A DNA stretch of 64,000 bases from Spirochaetales bacterium (lineage in GTDB: Bacteria > Spirochaetota > Leptospiria > Leptospirales > Leptonemataceae), in contig JACKOY010000008.1 in assembly GCA_024233935.1 (NCBI GenBank), forward strand, positions 86,032 through 150,031, given 5' to 3'. The notes under the pieces were generated by a model. That model searched no databases, was not told the origin of the DNA, and was given only the letters and a program-made list of their open reading frames with translations. This document shows, piece by piece, positions 25,755-34,417 of this stretch. The translations under genes were made by a program, and so were the position numbers. Position 1 is the first letter of the stretch; each line of letters begins with the position of its first letter.

Positions 25755-26245
25755 GAGTCAAGATCTCCCGGGCAAGCCGCAAATCATAACGGGTTGTCTA
25801 TTTTATAACACTCCCGATTGGCCAGATCGTGAGCGAATTCCGGTAAAATGTAAAGCGCTTAAACTGCTTTGCTCGTCCGGACTGAAACTGACCGCCTGTA
25901 ACCCTGGCCCGGAACCTCGGCCTGCGGACAGGGTCGAAGAGGTTGAGACTCCCGAGCAGGCGAAGCATCTAACCGATCTCGGGTGCGATGAACTGCAGGG
26001 TTATCTGTATCCACGACCGCCAGCGCTGGCGAAAATAGAACCACTGCTCCTTGTACGAAGCAGATTGGGACCCGGCGGCGTGCTTATTTCCGCGCAGCAA
26101 GCGGCACCGCTGTGACCAGGGCCGTTTCCGATTCCCGTCAACACTTGCCCGCCTGCCCGGCTTCGCAAGAATGGGCACCGAAATCGTGTTGGAAGAAACG
26201 GTGCGCACTGGCTATGGGCGTCGTACGCTGTCCACCTGAGAAACC
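25755..26245. other. Gene-poor interval of about 490 bases with an EAL fragment
   Basis: Between the small lipoprotein and the aldo/keto reductase. The left 100 bases are AT-rich. The centre holds the EAL-domain remnant listed separately. The right 190 bases show nothing I can interpret. Confidence 0.5.
25930..26053 (+). pseudogene. Remnant of an EAL-domain (c-di-GMP phosphodiesterase) gene
   Basis: In one plus-strand frame the translation ETPEQAKHLTDLGCDELQGY, then LYPRPPALAKIEPLL, matches the C-terminal end of EAL domains (consensus GVET-xx-Q-xx-x-LxxLGC-xx-x-QGYLFxRP). The stretch before it, RVEEVE, corresponds to the consensus AEGVE with a residue missing, and nothing upstream in the frame resembles the rest of the domain; the EAL and DDFG motifs are absent. 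So this is a decayed fragment, not a working enzyme. Confidence 0.65.
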
Positions 26246-27208
26246 ATGCAAAGAACCGCGAAAATAGGACTGGGCCTTGCGGCGCTTGGTCGTCCCGGAT
26301 ACATCAATCTGGGTCACGCCATCGACCTGGCCGGCAGGCACGAACCGGTGGCCCTGGAAAAGCACACGCACGGCCTTCTGGATGCGGCCTTTGAAAGTGG
26401 CGTGCGTTATTTTGACGCGGCACGCTCCTACGGGCGGGCCGAGGAGTTTTTGGGTTCCTGGCTTGGCAGTCGAAAGCCGAAAGATGTGCGCGTCGCTTCC
26501 AAATGGGGTTACGTCTATACTGCCGACTGGAACGCCCAGGCTGAGAAGCACGAAATCAAAGACCACTCGCTACCCAACTTGAAACGGCAATGGGCCGAGA
26601 CCGAGAACTTCCTGGGCGATTGGCTGAATCTCTATCAAATTCATTCGGCGGTTCCAGAAACCGGCGTGCTCTCAGACGCAAGAGTACTCGGAGAGCTTGC
26701 CCGGCTAAAGAGCAAGGGAGTGGACATTGGCCTTTCTGTCTCCGGCCCGAACCAATCGGAAACAATCAAGCAGGCTATCGACACCGTAGTCGATGGCGGA
26801 CGACTTTTTGATGCCGTGCAGGCAACTTTTAATTTGTTAGAGCAGTCTGCCGGCCCCGCCCTCGAAGACGCTCACCGTTCCGGTCTGCAGGTAATCATAA
26901 AAGAAGGCCTGGCGAACGGCAGACTGACCGACCGAAACAGCCTGGCCGAGGACCACGATCGGCTGCAGCGCCTGCGCCAACACTGTGCGAAAAGGGCGGT
27001 CGCTCTGGACTCTTTCAGTCTGGCATATCCGCTGACCCGGCCGTGGGTCGACATCGTCCTTTCCGGAGCGGCCGCACTTTCTCATCTGAAATCAAATCTC
27101 CTGGCGTCGGAATACTGTTTCGAAGCCGAAGACGAAAACCTGGCCGTAGGGCTCGGACATTCTCCGGAGCAGTACTGGCGCTTGAGGTCGAGGCTGCCCT
27201 GGCAGTAG
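26246..27208 (+). CDS. Aldo/keto reductase
   Basis: The protein has 320 residues, a TIM-barrel AKR. The catalytic tetrad is visible: Asp57 and Tyr62 (FDAARSYGRAE), Lys86 (VASKWGY) and His133 (LYQIHSA). NAD(P)H-dependent reduction of aldehydes or ketones; the subgroup resembles the YghZ/GalDH-like long AKRs and plant-type L-galactose dehydrogenase, but the substrate is unclear. Stands alone, convergent with the LamG-like lipoprotein gene (8 bases between). Confidence 0.85.
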   Translation: MQRTAKIGLGLAALGRPGYINLGHAIDLAGRHEPVALEKHTHGLLDAAFESGVRYFDAARSYGRAEEFLGSWLGSRKPKDVRVASKWGYVYTADWNAQAEKHEIKDHSLPNLKRQWAETENFLGDWLNLYQIHSAVPETGVLSDARVLGELARLKSKGVDIGLSVSGPNQSETIKQAIDTVVDGGRLFDAVQATFNLLEQSAGPALEDAHRSGLQVIIKEGLANGRLTDRNSLAEDHDRLQRLRQHCAKRAVALDSFSLAYPLTRPWVDIVLSGAAALSHLKSNLLASEYCFEAEDENLAVGLGHSPEQYWRLRSRLPWQ

Positions 27209-27216
27209 CAAAGCCC

Positions 27217-28041
27217 TCAACGCGCAAAGTGCAGAGCGCTGCGAATTGTATAGGCACCCAACGCCTGGTTGTAGAGAACGAGGTTGTCAATGGTGCCGGC
27301 CATGTTCTGCGTGCCGTCGAAGGTGCCCGCCGCACAACAGGAGTCAGCCTCCTGTCCCAGCACCGCGCCGTTGCCCGGCCCCGATGTGAGCACGGTGGCT
27401 ACGGCATCGACTTCTGCTACAAATGCTCCATCGAAATACAACCTCAGAATTGTGTTTTCGCGCGAGTAGGCGTAGTGATGCCAGGCTTGATCGGCGGGCG
27501 TTGTGGTATTGAACGTAATTCGTTCCAGAACCGGGTCCAGGTCAGCCTTGAGCCGCCCCAGATCTGATTGGTAGGTCATGCCCAGCACTTCCCCGCTGGT
27601 ACTTGTCGTATTGGAGACATTCACAAAGTTGTGGCGTTGCCCGCCGGTATTCTCGATGCGCGCCCAGAATGCCAGCGTGAAATCTCCGAGGCCGGTGATC
27701 GCACTGTCCGGAATGAACATGTAACTGGAAACATCCCCCGGAGCAATACGATAGGAGCTCGACGGCGCACCATCAATGCCGGACTGAAAATCAAGCGTGC
27801 CAATCAGAGTTCCGTTGTGACCGGCAGGGCCGGCGTCCAGAGCGCTCCCGGAGAATTGGTAGCAGAAAAGCATCGAACCGCGTTCCACGTTGCAGACCGG
27901 AGGTCGATAGACGTAAAATACATAGGCAGCGAGAGTATCGCAGCCGCCATCCATGCCGGCGCATTGCGTGGGGGACCGGGTGCAATTCACGGCGGTCGCC
28001 AGAAGGAGAACCGCGATCAGTATTCCCCAGGACCATTGCAC
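27217..28041 (-). CDS. LamG/concanavalin-like lipoprotein
   Basis: The protein has 274 residues. The signal peptide ends with ATAVNC as lipobox (Cys20). The mature N-terminus, Cys-x6-Cys-x6-Cys-Asp, matches the start of the propeller lipoprotein. From about residue 60 it has a LamG/ConA-like lectin fold: FSGSALDAGPAGHNGTLIG, then FTLAFWARI, WHHYAYSRE and MAGTIDNLVLYNQAL. Probably a surface-exposed sugar- or protein-binding lipoprotein. Confidence 0.8.
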   Translation of the reverse strand: MQWSWGILIAVLLLATAVNCTRSPTQCAGMDGGCDTLAAYVFYVYRPPVCNVERGSMLFCYQFSGSALDAGPAGHNGTLIGTLDFQSGIDGAPSSSYRIAPGDVSSYMFIPDSAITGLGDFTLAFWARIENTGGQRHNFVNVSNTTSTSGEVLGMTYQSDLGRLKADLDPVLERITFNTTTPADQAWHHYAYSRENTILRLYFDGAFVAEVDAVATVLTSGPGNGAVLGQEADSCCAAGTFDGTQNMAGTIDNLVLYNQALGAYTIRSALHFAR

Positions 28042-28121
28042 CGCCAGGGAGTGCGGCTTTCACAGATGGTCGCGGCAACAACAAAATAACGCCATTTCGA
28101 TCGATTGAGCGTCCTGGCCGC

Positions 28122-28724
28122 TCAGTCCAGAAAACCGGACATGTGCAGCATTTGACGAAGCGATAGCGTCGCCGATGGCATCCACATCAATATGCCGATC
28201 AAAAAGACAGCGCAGAGCTCGATCAGCGTCCCTTTGCTCGCTGCGCGACCCGAGCGTCGTTCATGCACCGCGTAGTACAGAACGCAGGTTGCCGCGAAAC
28301 AAAGTTCGATCAGGATTGCAAGGTACGGCATGCGCGCGTACAGGTTTAAAGCGATGTCGGGCGAAAAGCGACCCAACAGCTGGTGCTGGAAACCGACCAG
28401 ATAATCGCAAAGCACATGGACCACGACCAGTGCGCCACACCAGAGGGCCAGGGACCAGTCTCGCCAGATAAGGCGGACCACGGCGGAAGTTGCCAACCCG
28501 AGAACCAGGTTCGGAATCAGGTTGTGACTGTAGATCATATCAACCTGAATATTCTGAAACGTTGCGTCCAGAATGGAACCCGGTCGTGGCGCTTCGATGC
28601 CTGCCAGAGCCAGTGCCAGCCAGAGAAACTCCGGCAATTGCGCGCACAAAAGCAAGAGCCAGAGCGGCGCCCGCGGCAAATGCGTGCGTGACACAAGGGC
28701 CGACGCATAGTGACCGACAATCAC
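28122..28724 (-). CDS. Membrane protein, YdjM/DUF457-like
   Basis: The protein has 200 residues starting at a GTG (28724) with five to six membrane segments. His5 near the start, the pair HN in YSHNLIPNLVLGLA and the conserved HVLCDYLVG recall the YdjM (DUF457) family of putative membrane-bound metal-dependent hydrolases, but the match is loose. The GTG overlaps the stop of a tiny upstream frame (GTGA), listed separately. Confidence 0.6.
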   Translation of the reverse strand: MIVGHYASALVSRTHLPRAPLWLLLLCAQLPEFLWLALALAGIEAPRPGSILDATFQNIQVDMIYSHNLIPNLVLGLATSAVVRLIWRDWSLALWCGALVVVHVLCDYLVGFQHQLLGRFSPDIALNLYARMPYLAILIELCFAATCVLYYAVHERRSGRAASKGTLIELCAVFLIGILMWMPSATLSLRQMLHMSGFLD

Positions 28725-28819
28725 TTTGCCGCCCTACTCAAGATGCGATGTAGCAGGTAAAAAAACACGCCGTACGCGACGATCAAAGTCACCACCAGCG
28801 TATGATCGACGAAAATCAT
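28721..28819 (-). CDS. Possible 32-residue single-pass membrane microprotein
   Basis: An ATG at 28819 opens a 32-codon frame: a short start, a membrane segment (TLVVTLIVAYGVFFYLL) and a basic tail (HRILSRAAK). Its TGA overlaps the GTG start of the 200-residue membrane protein by four bases, the pattern of translational coupling used elsewhere in this window. No strong ribosome binding site is seen before the ATG, which lowers confidence. Confidence 0.4.
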   Translation of the reverse strand: MIFVDHTLVVTLIVAYGVFFYLLHRILSRAAK

Positions 28820-28876
28820 AAGCGCGGGGGTCTGTTCGGAGCGTCACCGGCCCATCGGACGGCCGGACTGCCCTGG

Positions 28877-29074
28877 TTATTTCGCTGCAGAACGCCCCAC
28901 CAAAAAAACGATGGCGCCGACTACAATCAATCCAATGCGAATGCCCCAGCCAACGCCCGGCCCCCAGTTGTCGATCCACATCAAAAGGCGCAGGTTGTAA
29001 TCAAAGAAGTGCAAAATGCTTGAGATGATTCCGGCCCCGGCAAGCAGCCCCCCGATTCCAGCGATTCGTTCCAA
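28877..29074 (-). CDS. Small membrane protein, TTG start
   Basis: The protein has 65 residues with two membrane segments: an N-terminal glycine-rich one (GIGGLLAGAGIISSILHFF) and a C-terminal one (IRIGLIVVGAIVFLVG). The TTG at 29074 is favoured because AGGAG (29082-29086) lies seven bases upstream. Probably in one unit with the 32-residue and 200-residue frames that follow. Confidence 0.6.
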   Translation of the reverse strand: MERIAGIGGLLAGAGIISSILHFFDYNLRLLMWIDNWGPGVGWGIRIGLIVVGAIVFLVGRSAAK

Positions 29075-29606
29075 AGTTTTTCTCCTGACCCGGATGCTCA
29101 GAAACTCCTAAAAAAAGTCAAGCGAGACCGCTCTTTTTCGAGAAACCCGGTTCTCGTGATCCTGCATGGGCATCGAAAGAATTAGCCCACCCATGGAACC
29201 GACACCCGAAGCTGCCGCGATTACGGAAGATGCCGATCGCGCCTGTTTGGACAAACGGAACCCCGGTCCGATTGTTTATGGGATTTACGGGAGCGACCCC
29301 TGCACCCGGATCCTGAATCCAGGGGCCGGTCGCGACCGGGCGAACTAACAGAGCCGTGGTGGGTCTCGTTCGTCGGCCTCAGATGCGAATGGCCATAGGA
29401 TTATGTCGTATACTGGCCACAGGAGGATGTTACGAGCCTTTCTGGGTCTCAGTTTTCAAGTGGCCGCATTAAGTCGCATAGATCGTAATACAGGGCTGAA
29501 AAGGGGGCGGCGAGCAATAGCAGACCCGTGGCGGCCGTAAAGCGCGATTGCAAAGGGGCGGGCCGGACCCAGCCTGGACCTCCGGGGCGGACGGTTGTTG
29601 CACGGT
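29075..29606. other. Intergenic interval of about 530 bases
   Basis: Divergent region between small membrane protein genes and the large glycosyltransferase. A perfect 14-base palindrome CCGGTCGCGACCGG sits at 29326-29339. A TATACT (29409-29414) could be a -10 element but has no matching -35. A plus-strand frame of 60 codons (29166-29348) shows no protein-like features. G-rich stretches lie at 29500-29600. No RNA gene was recognised. Confidence 0.45.
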
Positions 29607-31517
29607 ATGCTGAGCGCACTGAACATTTTCTTCTGGGTACTGCACAGCGCGGTCATTGTATTGAACCTGTTCGGCTGGGCCTTTCGCCGACTGCGCGTTT
29701 TCAACCTGGCCCTGCTCTCGGGAACCCTGGCTTTCTGGATGTATTCCGGAATTGCTCTGGGGTTTTTCGGTTATTGTCCGCTGACCGACTGGCACTGGGA
29801 CGTTCTTCGTCGGCTCGGTCATACTGATCTGCCGAACTCCTTTATCAAAGCACTGCTCGACGGCGCAACGGGCCTCGACTGGGACCCCTTTACAGTCGAT
29901 GTGATCACCGGCGTGAGTTTCAGCCTCGCATTTTTGCTTTCGATCTTTGTGAATGTCCGGGATTGGCGACGCGGTGTGCGACCCTGGAAGCAGGACCTTC
30001 GTGCGTTTCTGTATCTGTTGCCTTTGATGGCGGGACTGATCCGGGCGATTCAGTTGCGTTGGGTTTGCGACGACGCTTTCATATCGTTTCGCTATGCCGC
30101 TCACGCCGCCCGGGGGTTGGGCCTGGTCTTCAATGCCGGCGAGCGGGTGGAAGGCATGACCAATTTATTCTGGACCGTGCTTCTGATTCCCTTCGCCGCC
30201 TTTGATATGGACCTGGTGCTCGCCTCACAGGCTATGGGTATCATTTGCTTTGCAGTTCTGCTCGGGGTTATCTATGTACTTCGAGACAAAACAAGCACGA
30301 TGGCGCCGCTTTTCCTGCCGGCCCTGGCCCTGCACTATCACATGCTGGTGTTTGCGACATCGGGCCTCGAGACAATGGCTTTCACCCTGGCCGTCACGAC
30401 AGCCCTGCTGCTGGAAACAAAGCCGACAAAACGATTTCCGGGCCGGTTGTATGTTTCGGCCTTTGCTCTGGGCATCGCCTGCGGACTGAGGCCGGACGGC
30501 TTTGTGTTTTTCGTGATCGTGGCAATCTTTCGTTTGCTTCCTCTGCCCGGTTCCCCCAGGGCGCTGCTATTGCGACTCGCCTCGCTTTCGCCGGCCATCC
30601 TGATGGGGCTTGCGATTCTGATATTTCGCATCACGTACTATGGCGCCCTGGTTCCGAACACGTTTTACTCGCGGTCGGCAAGCGAAGCCTATCCTTCCCA
30701 GGGGCTGGTCTACGTACTATGGTACTTTGCTTCGTACTGGTTTTGTGCTTTGTGTCTGCTCGGAAGCGCGCTTGCGCTTTTTAATAATTGGCGGCGCGCT
30801 CAGCCAATTCCGCGCCGGGCGGCGCTCTTGTTGGTCGCGTGCCTGGTCTGGTCGACCTACGTCATCTGGGTGGGCGGTGATTTCATGTTCGGACGCTTTC
30901 TGGTGCCGATCACACCGATTCTTTTCGTAAGCGGCGAGTGGGCCCTGCGCCAGTTCGATTCTGGAAGGCGCCTGACGGCCCGCCCCGCGGGAGCCGTGAT
31001 CGTGGCCGCCCTTTCAATGGTTGCAGTGCTTGCGCGCTACGATCCGTACCGGGGGCGGGATTTGCCTTTGCTCGACAATATTGCCGAAGAGAACCGCATC
31101 TATACCCCGGAGCGAGTCGCCAGGCTGGAGCGGGTGGCGCGGGATCTGGGGCCCGTGGTGCGCCAGTCGGGCGTGCGATTGGGTTTTGTGGGCGCTCAGG
31201 CCGCCTTGATCTACTACCTGCGACCGGACTTCGCGCTGGAAGCCGAAAGCGGACTCACCGACCGCACCGTGGCCCGTCAGGAAGTATCGGAACGCGGGCG
31301 CGTGGCGCACGAAAAACAGGCCCCGCTGGAATATTTGCAAGAGCGGCGTGTGCACATACTGCTCCGACCTCAGACGCCGGACTCGCCGCTGGGCGACCTG
31401 CCCTGCGTCACAATTCAGGGACTGATCGGCACGTTCCCCGTAATCACGAACGAGGCCGATGTGCTCGGGCCGCTTTTGGACTCCGGAAAATTCCGGCGTT
31501 GTGCCGGCCCCCCGTAA
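29607..31517 (+). CDS. DUF2784 - AftB-like membrane glycosyltransferase fusion
   Basis: The protein has 636 residues from the ATG at 29607. The N-terminal part (about 1-120) resembles DUF2784: an opening helix with LHSAVIVLNLFGWAF, then FGYCPLTDWHWDVLR. The rest is a GT-C glycosyltransferase like mycobacterial AftB (terminal arabinofuranosyltransferase) and bacterial relatives: the acidic loop motif WVCDDAFISFRY, then NAGERVEGMTNLFWT, and GGDFMFGRF. Nine to eleven further membrane segments and a soluble C-terminal domain. Such enzymes use polyprenyl-phosphate sugars and act on the periplasmic side of the membrane. The fusion of the two families is unusual. Confidence 0.75.
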   Translation: MLSALNIFFWVLHSAVIVLNLFGWAFRRLRVFNLALLSGTLAFWMYSGIALGFFGYCPLTDWHWDVLRRLGHTDLPNSFIKALLDGATGLDWDPFTVDVITGVSFSLAFLLSIFVNVRDWRRGVRPWKQDLRAFLYLLPLMAGLIRAIQLRWVCDDAFISFRYAAHAARGLGLVFNAGERVEGMTNLFWTVLLIPFAAFDMDLVLASQAMGIICFAVLLGVIYVLRDKTSTMAPLFLPALALHYHMLVFATSGLETMAFTLAVTTALLLETKPTKRFPGRLYVSAFALGIACGLRPDGFVFFVIVAIFRLLPLPGSPRALLLRLASLSPAILMGLAILIFRITYYGALVPNTFYSRSASEAYPSQGLVYVLWYFASYWFCALCLLGSALALFNNWRRAQPIPRRAALLLVACLVWSTYVIWVGGDFMFGRFLVPITPILFVSGEWALRQFDSGRRLTARPAGAVIVAALSMVAVLARYDPYRGRDLPLLDNIAEENRIYTPERVARLERVARDLGPVVRQSGVRLGFVGAQAALIYYLRPDFALEAESGLTDRTVARQEVSERGRVAHEKQAPLEYLQERRVHILLRPQTPDSPLGDLPCVTIQGLIGTFPVITNEADVLGPLLDSGKFRRCAGPP

Positions 31518-31599
31518 ATTCGCTGAAACATGCTGCTGCGCTATCGTGCTGGACCAACCCGTCAAGACGTGTGCGGCAGGGCCGCCCCGGAAGGCCGCA

Positions 31600-32613
31600 T
31601 CAGGTGTGATAGCGACGAAACCAACTCACAAACCGCTCCATGCCGCTCGCCAGGGGTGTTGCGGGAGCAAAACCGGTCAGGGCCCCGAGCTCGCTTACGT
31701 CGGCGTAGGTGGCCACCACGTCGCCGTCCTGCATGGGTTCCAGCTGAAGGCGCGCCTTTCTGCCCAGCGCCGATTCGAGAACCGCGATGAATTCCATCAG
31801 CTCGACCGGGTCGTGATTGCCAATGTTGAAAATGCGATACGGTGCGCTGGAGATTGCGGGATCGGCCCGATCTGCATCCCAGCCAGGATTTGGTGAAGGC
31901 GCGCAATCTGCGACCCGCACCAGACCTTCGATAATGTCATCGATATACGTGAAGTCCCTTTTCATTTTGCCGTGGTTGAAAACACGAATGGGTTCGCCTG
32001 CCAGAATCGCGCGCGTAAACGAATAGTACGCCATGTCCGGACGACCCCAGGGACCATAAACCGTAAAGAAACGCAGACCGGTCGTTGGCAGTCCGAACAC
32101 ATGGCTGTAGGAATGCGCCATGAGTTCGTTGGCTTTCTTTGTGGCGCCGTAGAGGCTCACGGGATGGGCCACGCCATGGTGCTCGGAGAAAGGCATCTTG
32201 CGGTTGGCGCCGTAAACCGAGCTGGAAGAGGCGTAGACCAGATGCTGGATATCGTGTCTTCGACAGGCCTCGAGAACATTCGAAAAGCCCAGCAGATTCG
32301 AATCGATATAAGCCCGTGGATTTTCCAGGGAGTAGCGCACGCCGGCCTGAGCCGCCAGATGAAAGACCACCCGTGCTCTGGTTTCAGAGAACAGCGCTTC
32401 CATGCCGGCTGCGTCGGTCAGGTCGAGACGCCTTATGGAAACCCCGGGATGGTGTTTCTGGAGTTCCGCGATCCGGGCTTCTTTCAGGCCCGGGTCGTAA
32501 TAGCTATTGAAATTGTCAAAACCTGCGACGCGAAAACCTTCCGCCGCGAGTCGGGCGCAGAGATGAAAGCCAATAAATCCGGCCGCCCCGGTGACGATGA
32601 CAGGATCTTTCAC
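31600..32613 (-). CDS. UDP-glucuronate 4-epimerase
   Basis: The protein has 337 residues of the extended SDR family: TGAAGFIG (Gly9, Gly12, Gly15) for NAD, YGATK with catalytic Tyr and Lys, and family marks NFNSYYDPGLKEARI, AQAGVRYSLENP and KMKRDFTYIDDI seen in UDP-glucuronate 4-epimerases (CapI/LspL group). It makes UDP-galacturonate for surface polysaccharides. It stands near, though slightly outside, the main glycan locus. Confidence 0.85.
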   Translation of the reverse strand: MKDPVIVTGAAGFIGFHLCARLAAEGFRVAGFDNFNSYYDPGLKEARIAELQKHHPGVSIRRLDLTDAAGMEALFSETRARVVFHLAAQAGVRYSLENPRAYIDSNLLGFSNVLEACRRHDIQHLVYASSSSVYGANRKMPFSEHHGVAHPVSLYGATKKANELMAHSYSHVFGLPTTGLRFFTVYGPWGRPDMAYYSFTRAILAGEPIRVFNHGKMKRDFTYIDDIIEGLVRVADCAPSPNPGWDADRADPAISSAPYRIFNIGNHDPVELMEFIAVLESALGRKARLQLEPMQDGDVVATYADVSELGALTGFAPATPLASGMERFVSWFRRYHT

Positions 32614-32888
32614 ACACCCTCTCTCTTCAAATCAAATGACACAGCTCAAAAGATACGCGACGGGCCGTGGCGGGCACAACCGGGGTTCCGTTTCTGCTTC
32701 GAAAGCACACTGCGCAAAAAAAGCTCCTGCAAACAGGAAAGGTGATCCTCTTCACCTGGAGGGCCTTTTGCGTAAACGCATTTCCGGACCGGCCGCACGC
32801 TGCCCGGGACCTCAAATGGAATCGCAACCTGACTTTTGCTTCTTTCGCAGGCCCGTTTTGCGATTTTCGGTCCGGCGAGGTGCGCCCC

Positions 32889-33335
32889 GTGAGCCAGACT
32901 CTTTTCGATCATATCGTACTTGCGTTAAATGCGATTTGCCGGAGGACCGGGTTCTCTTACGCGGCCCTGAACATTCTGATCTATTGCGGCGCAATCCCCT
33001 GGACCTGGTGCTTTCTGGTCGCCCTGCGCACCGGTTGGACCTCCCTCGGGGCGCTTGCCGCCATCCTGACGGTCGGGGTAGCCTTCTGGCTGCGTTTCTC
33101 TCAAAGCGTTGCAATCGGACGTTTTTACGCGTGCCAGATCGCGCAGCTCGAAGAGATCGCTACTGGACCTGCTTTCAACTATACCGGCGTATCGCTCATA
33201 CTCGGCGTTCTTGCACCCGCCCTTATACCGGCACTGCTTCTGACGTTGCCCCGGCGCTGGCTTGTACCGGGCTGGATCCTTCTGAACGCGGCTCTGTGCG
33301 CCTTTCTGCTGAGAGCGTGTCTGAGCTGCCTGTAA
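32889..33335 (+). CDS. Small hypothetical membrane protein
   Basis: The protein has 148 residues from a GTG at 32889, chosen because GAGG (32877-32880) lies eight bases before it; the open frame continues back to 32667 but that stretch is cysteine-rich and unlike a protein. Membrane segments at about 20-42, 46-65 and two in the C-terminal 60 residues (SLILGVLAPALIPALLLTL, WILLNAALCAFLL). I recognise no family. Divergent from the epimerase gene. Confidence 0.5.
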   Translation: MSQTLFDHIVLALNAICRRTGFSYAALNILIYCGAIPWTWCFLVALRTGWTSLGALAAILTVGVAFWLRFSQSVAIGRFYACQIAQLEEIATGPAFNYTGVSLILGVLAPALIPALLLTLPRRWLVPGWILLNAALCAFLLRACLSCL

Positions 33336-33441
33336 GCCGCAGCGCTGACGGCCGTCGTCCTGGGGACCGGCAGCGAACGAAACCATCAGAAGCAGTTCCA
33401 CTTTCGCTTGCCGATGTTAGACGGTCCGGGCGTATGAAAAT

Positions 33442-34374
33442 ATGATCCGGGTTTGTTCAGTCTCGTTCTCCAAAAACCGCGAACTGGTTGCGGAGTTGCA
33501 CGCCCATTTTCCCGAAGCGGGTCTGAACGACGCGGGCACAATTCTTTCGGGAAGCAAACTGATCGACTACCTGGGCGGGGTGGAAGCGGCCATCGTTGGC
33601 ACGGAAAAGATCAATCGCGAGATCATCGATGCCCTGCCGGAACTGAAGTTCATCGCCAAGTACGGCGTGGGCCTGGACAACCTGGATTCGGAGTATGCAC
33701 GCGCGAAGGGCATCGGTATCGGCTGGCAGGGAGGCGTGAACCGGCGCTCGGTTTCGGAACTGGCGCTGGGCTTCATGCTGGGGCTTTCCCGGAACATCTT
33801 TTTCAGCGGACTGGCCCTCAAAGCCGGCCGCTGGGAAAAAGAAGGCGGCTTTCAATTAACTGGAAAGACCGTCGGCATTGTAGGCTGTGGATTTACGGGC
33901 ACTGACCTGGCCCGGTTGCTGGTGCCCTTTGGTTGCCGGATCCTGATCTGTGATATTCTGGACAAGGGCGATGTCGTCGCCGAATTGAAGGCGTCTGGCC
34001 TGCAGTGCGCCCAGGCGGATCTGTCGGTATTGCTCGGCGAATGTGATCTGATCAGTCTGCATGTGCCGCTAACCGGACAGACCTCCGGCATGGTGAATCC
34101 CGACTTCTTAAGAAGCATGAAGCGCTCGTCCTTTCTGATCAACACCAGCCGGGGCGGCGTTGTGGAACAGGAAGCCCTGAAGTCCGCGTTGCAATCGAAT
34201 CAGATTGCGGGGGCGGCGATTGACGTGTTCGCGATCGAACCACCCGACGATCTGGAGTTATTGTCTTTGCCGAACCTGATGGTCACGCCGCACATCGGCG
34301 GAAATGCCCGCGAGGCCGTGCTCGCAATGGGGCGCTCCGCCATTCAGGCGTTGCGCGATTTTTACAAGAAGTAG
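33442..34374 (+). CDS. D-isomer-specific 2-hydroxyacid dehydrogenase
   Basis: The protein has 310 residues. The NAD-binding domain starts at KTVGIVGCGFTGTDLARLL; the catalytic set is visible: Arg in INTSRGG, Glu in VFAIEPP and His in TPHIGGN. The N-terminal catalytic domain has KYGVGLDNLD. This family covers phosphoglycerate, glycerate, lactate and similar dehydrogenases; at about 310 residues, without an ACT domain, SerA of the long type is unlikely. It may supply a precursor (for example in surface sugar or nonulosonate chemistry) or be unrelated to the locus beside it. Confidence 0.85.
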   Translation: MIRVCSVSFSKNRELVAELHAHFPEAGLNDAGTILSGSKLIDYLGGVEAAIVGTEKINREIIDALPELKFIAKYGVGLDNLDSEYARAKGIGIGWQGGVNRRSVSELALGFMLGLSRNIFFSGLALKAGRWEKEGGFQLTGKTVGIVGCGFTGTDLARLLVPFGCRILICDILDKGDVVAELKASGLQCAQADLSVLLGECDLISLHVPLTGQTSGMVNPDFLRSMKRSSFLINTSRGGVVEQEALKSALQSNQIAGAAIDVFAIEPPDDLELLSLPNLMVTPHIGGNAREAVLAMGRSAIQALRDFYKK

Positions 34375-34417
34375 AAATGCATCAAAGCATTCGCATCAGC
34401 GGGGCCGCAACAGCCGC

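Noticed and set aside
25765..25810. AT-rich block with TATGAT on the minus strand, possible promoter for the 97-residue lipoprotein
   Set aside because: No -35 element at a workable distance; too weak to list.
29150..29160. Possible terminator hairpin at the end of the GAGAA/TTCTC repeat near 29139-29156
   Set aside because: Only a six-base stem with a six-base loop and no T run in either reading direction; genes on both sides point away from it.
29166..29348. Plus-strand 60-codon frame in the divergent region
   Set aside because: No ribosome binding site, proline-rich low-complexity translation and no similarity; reported as intergenic.
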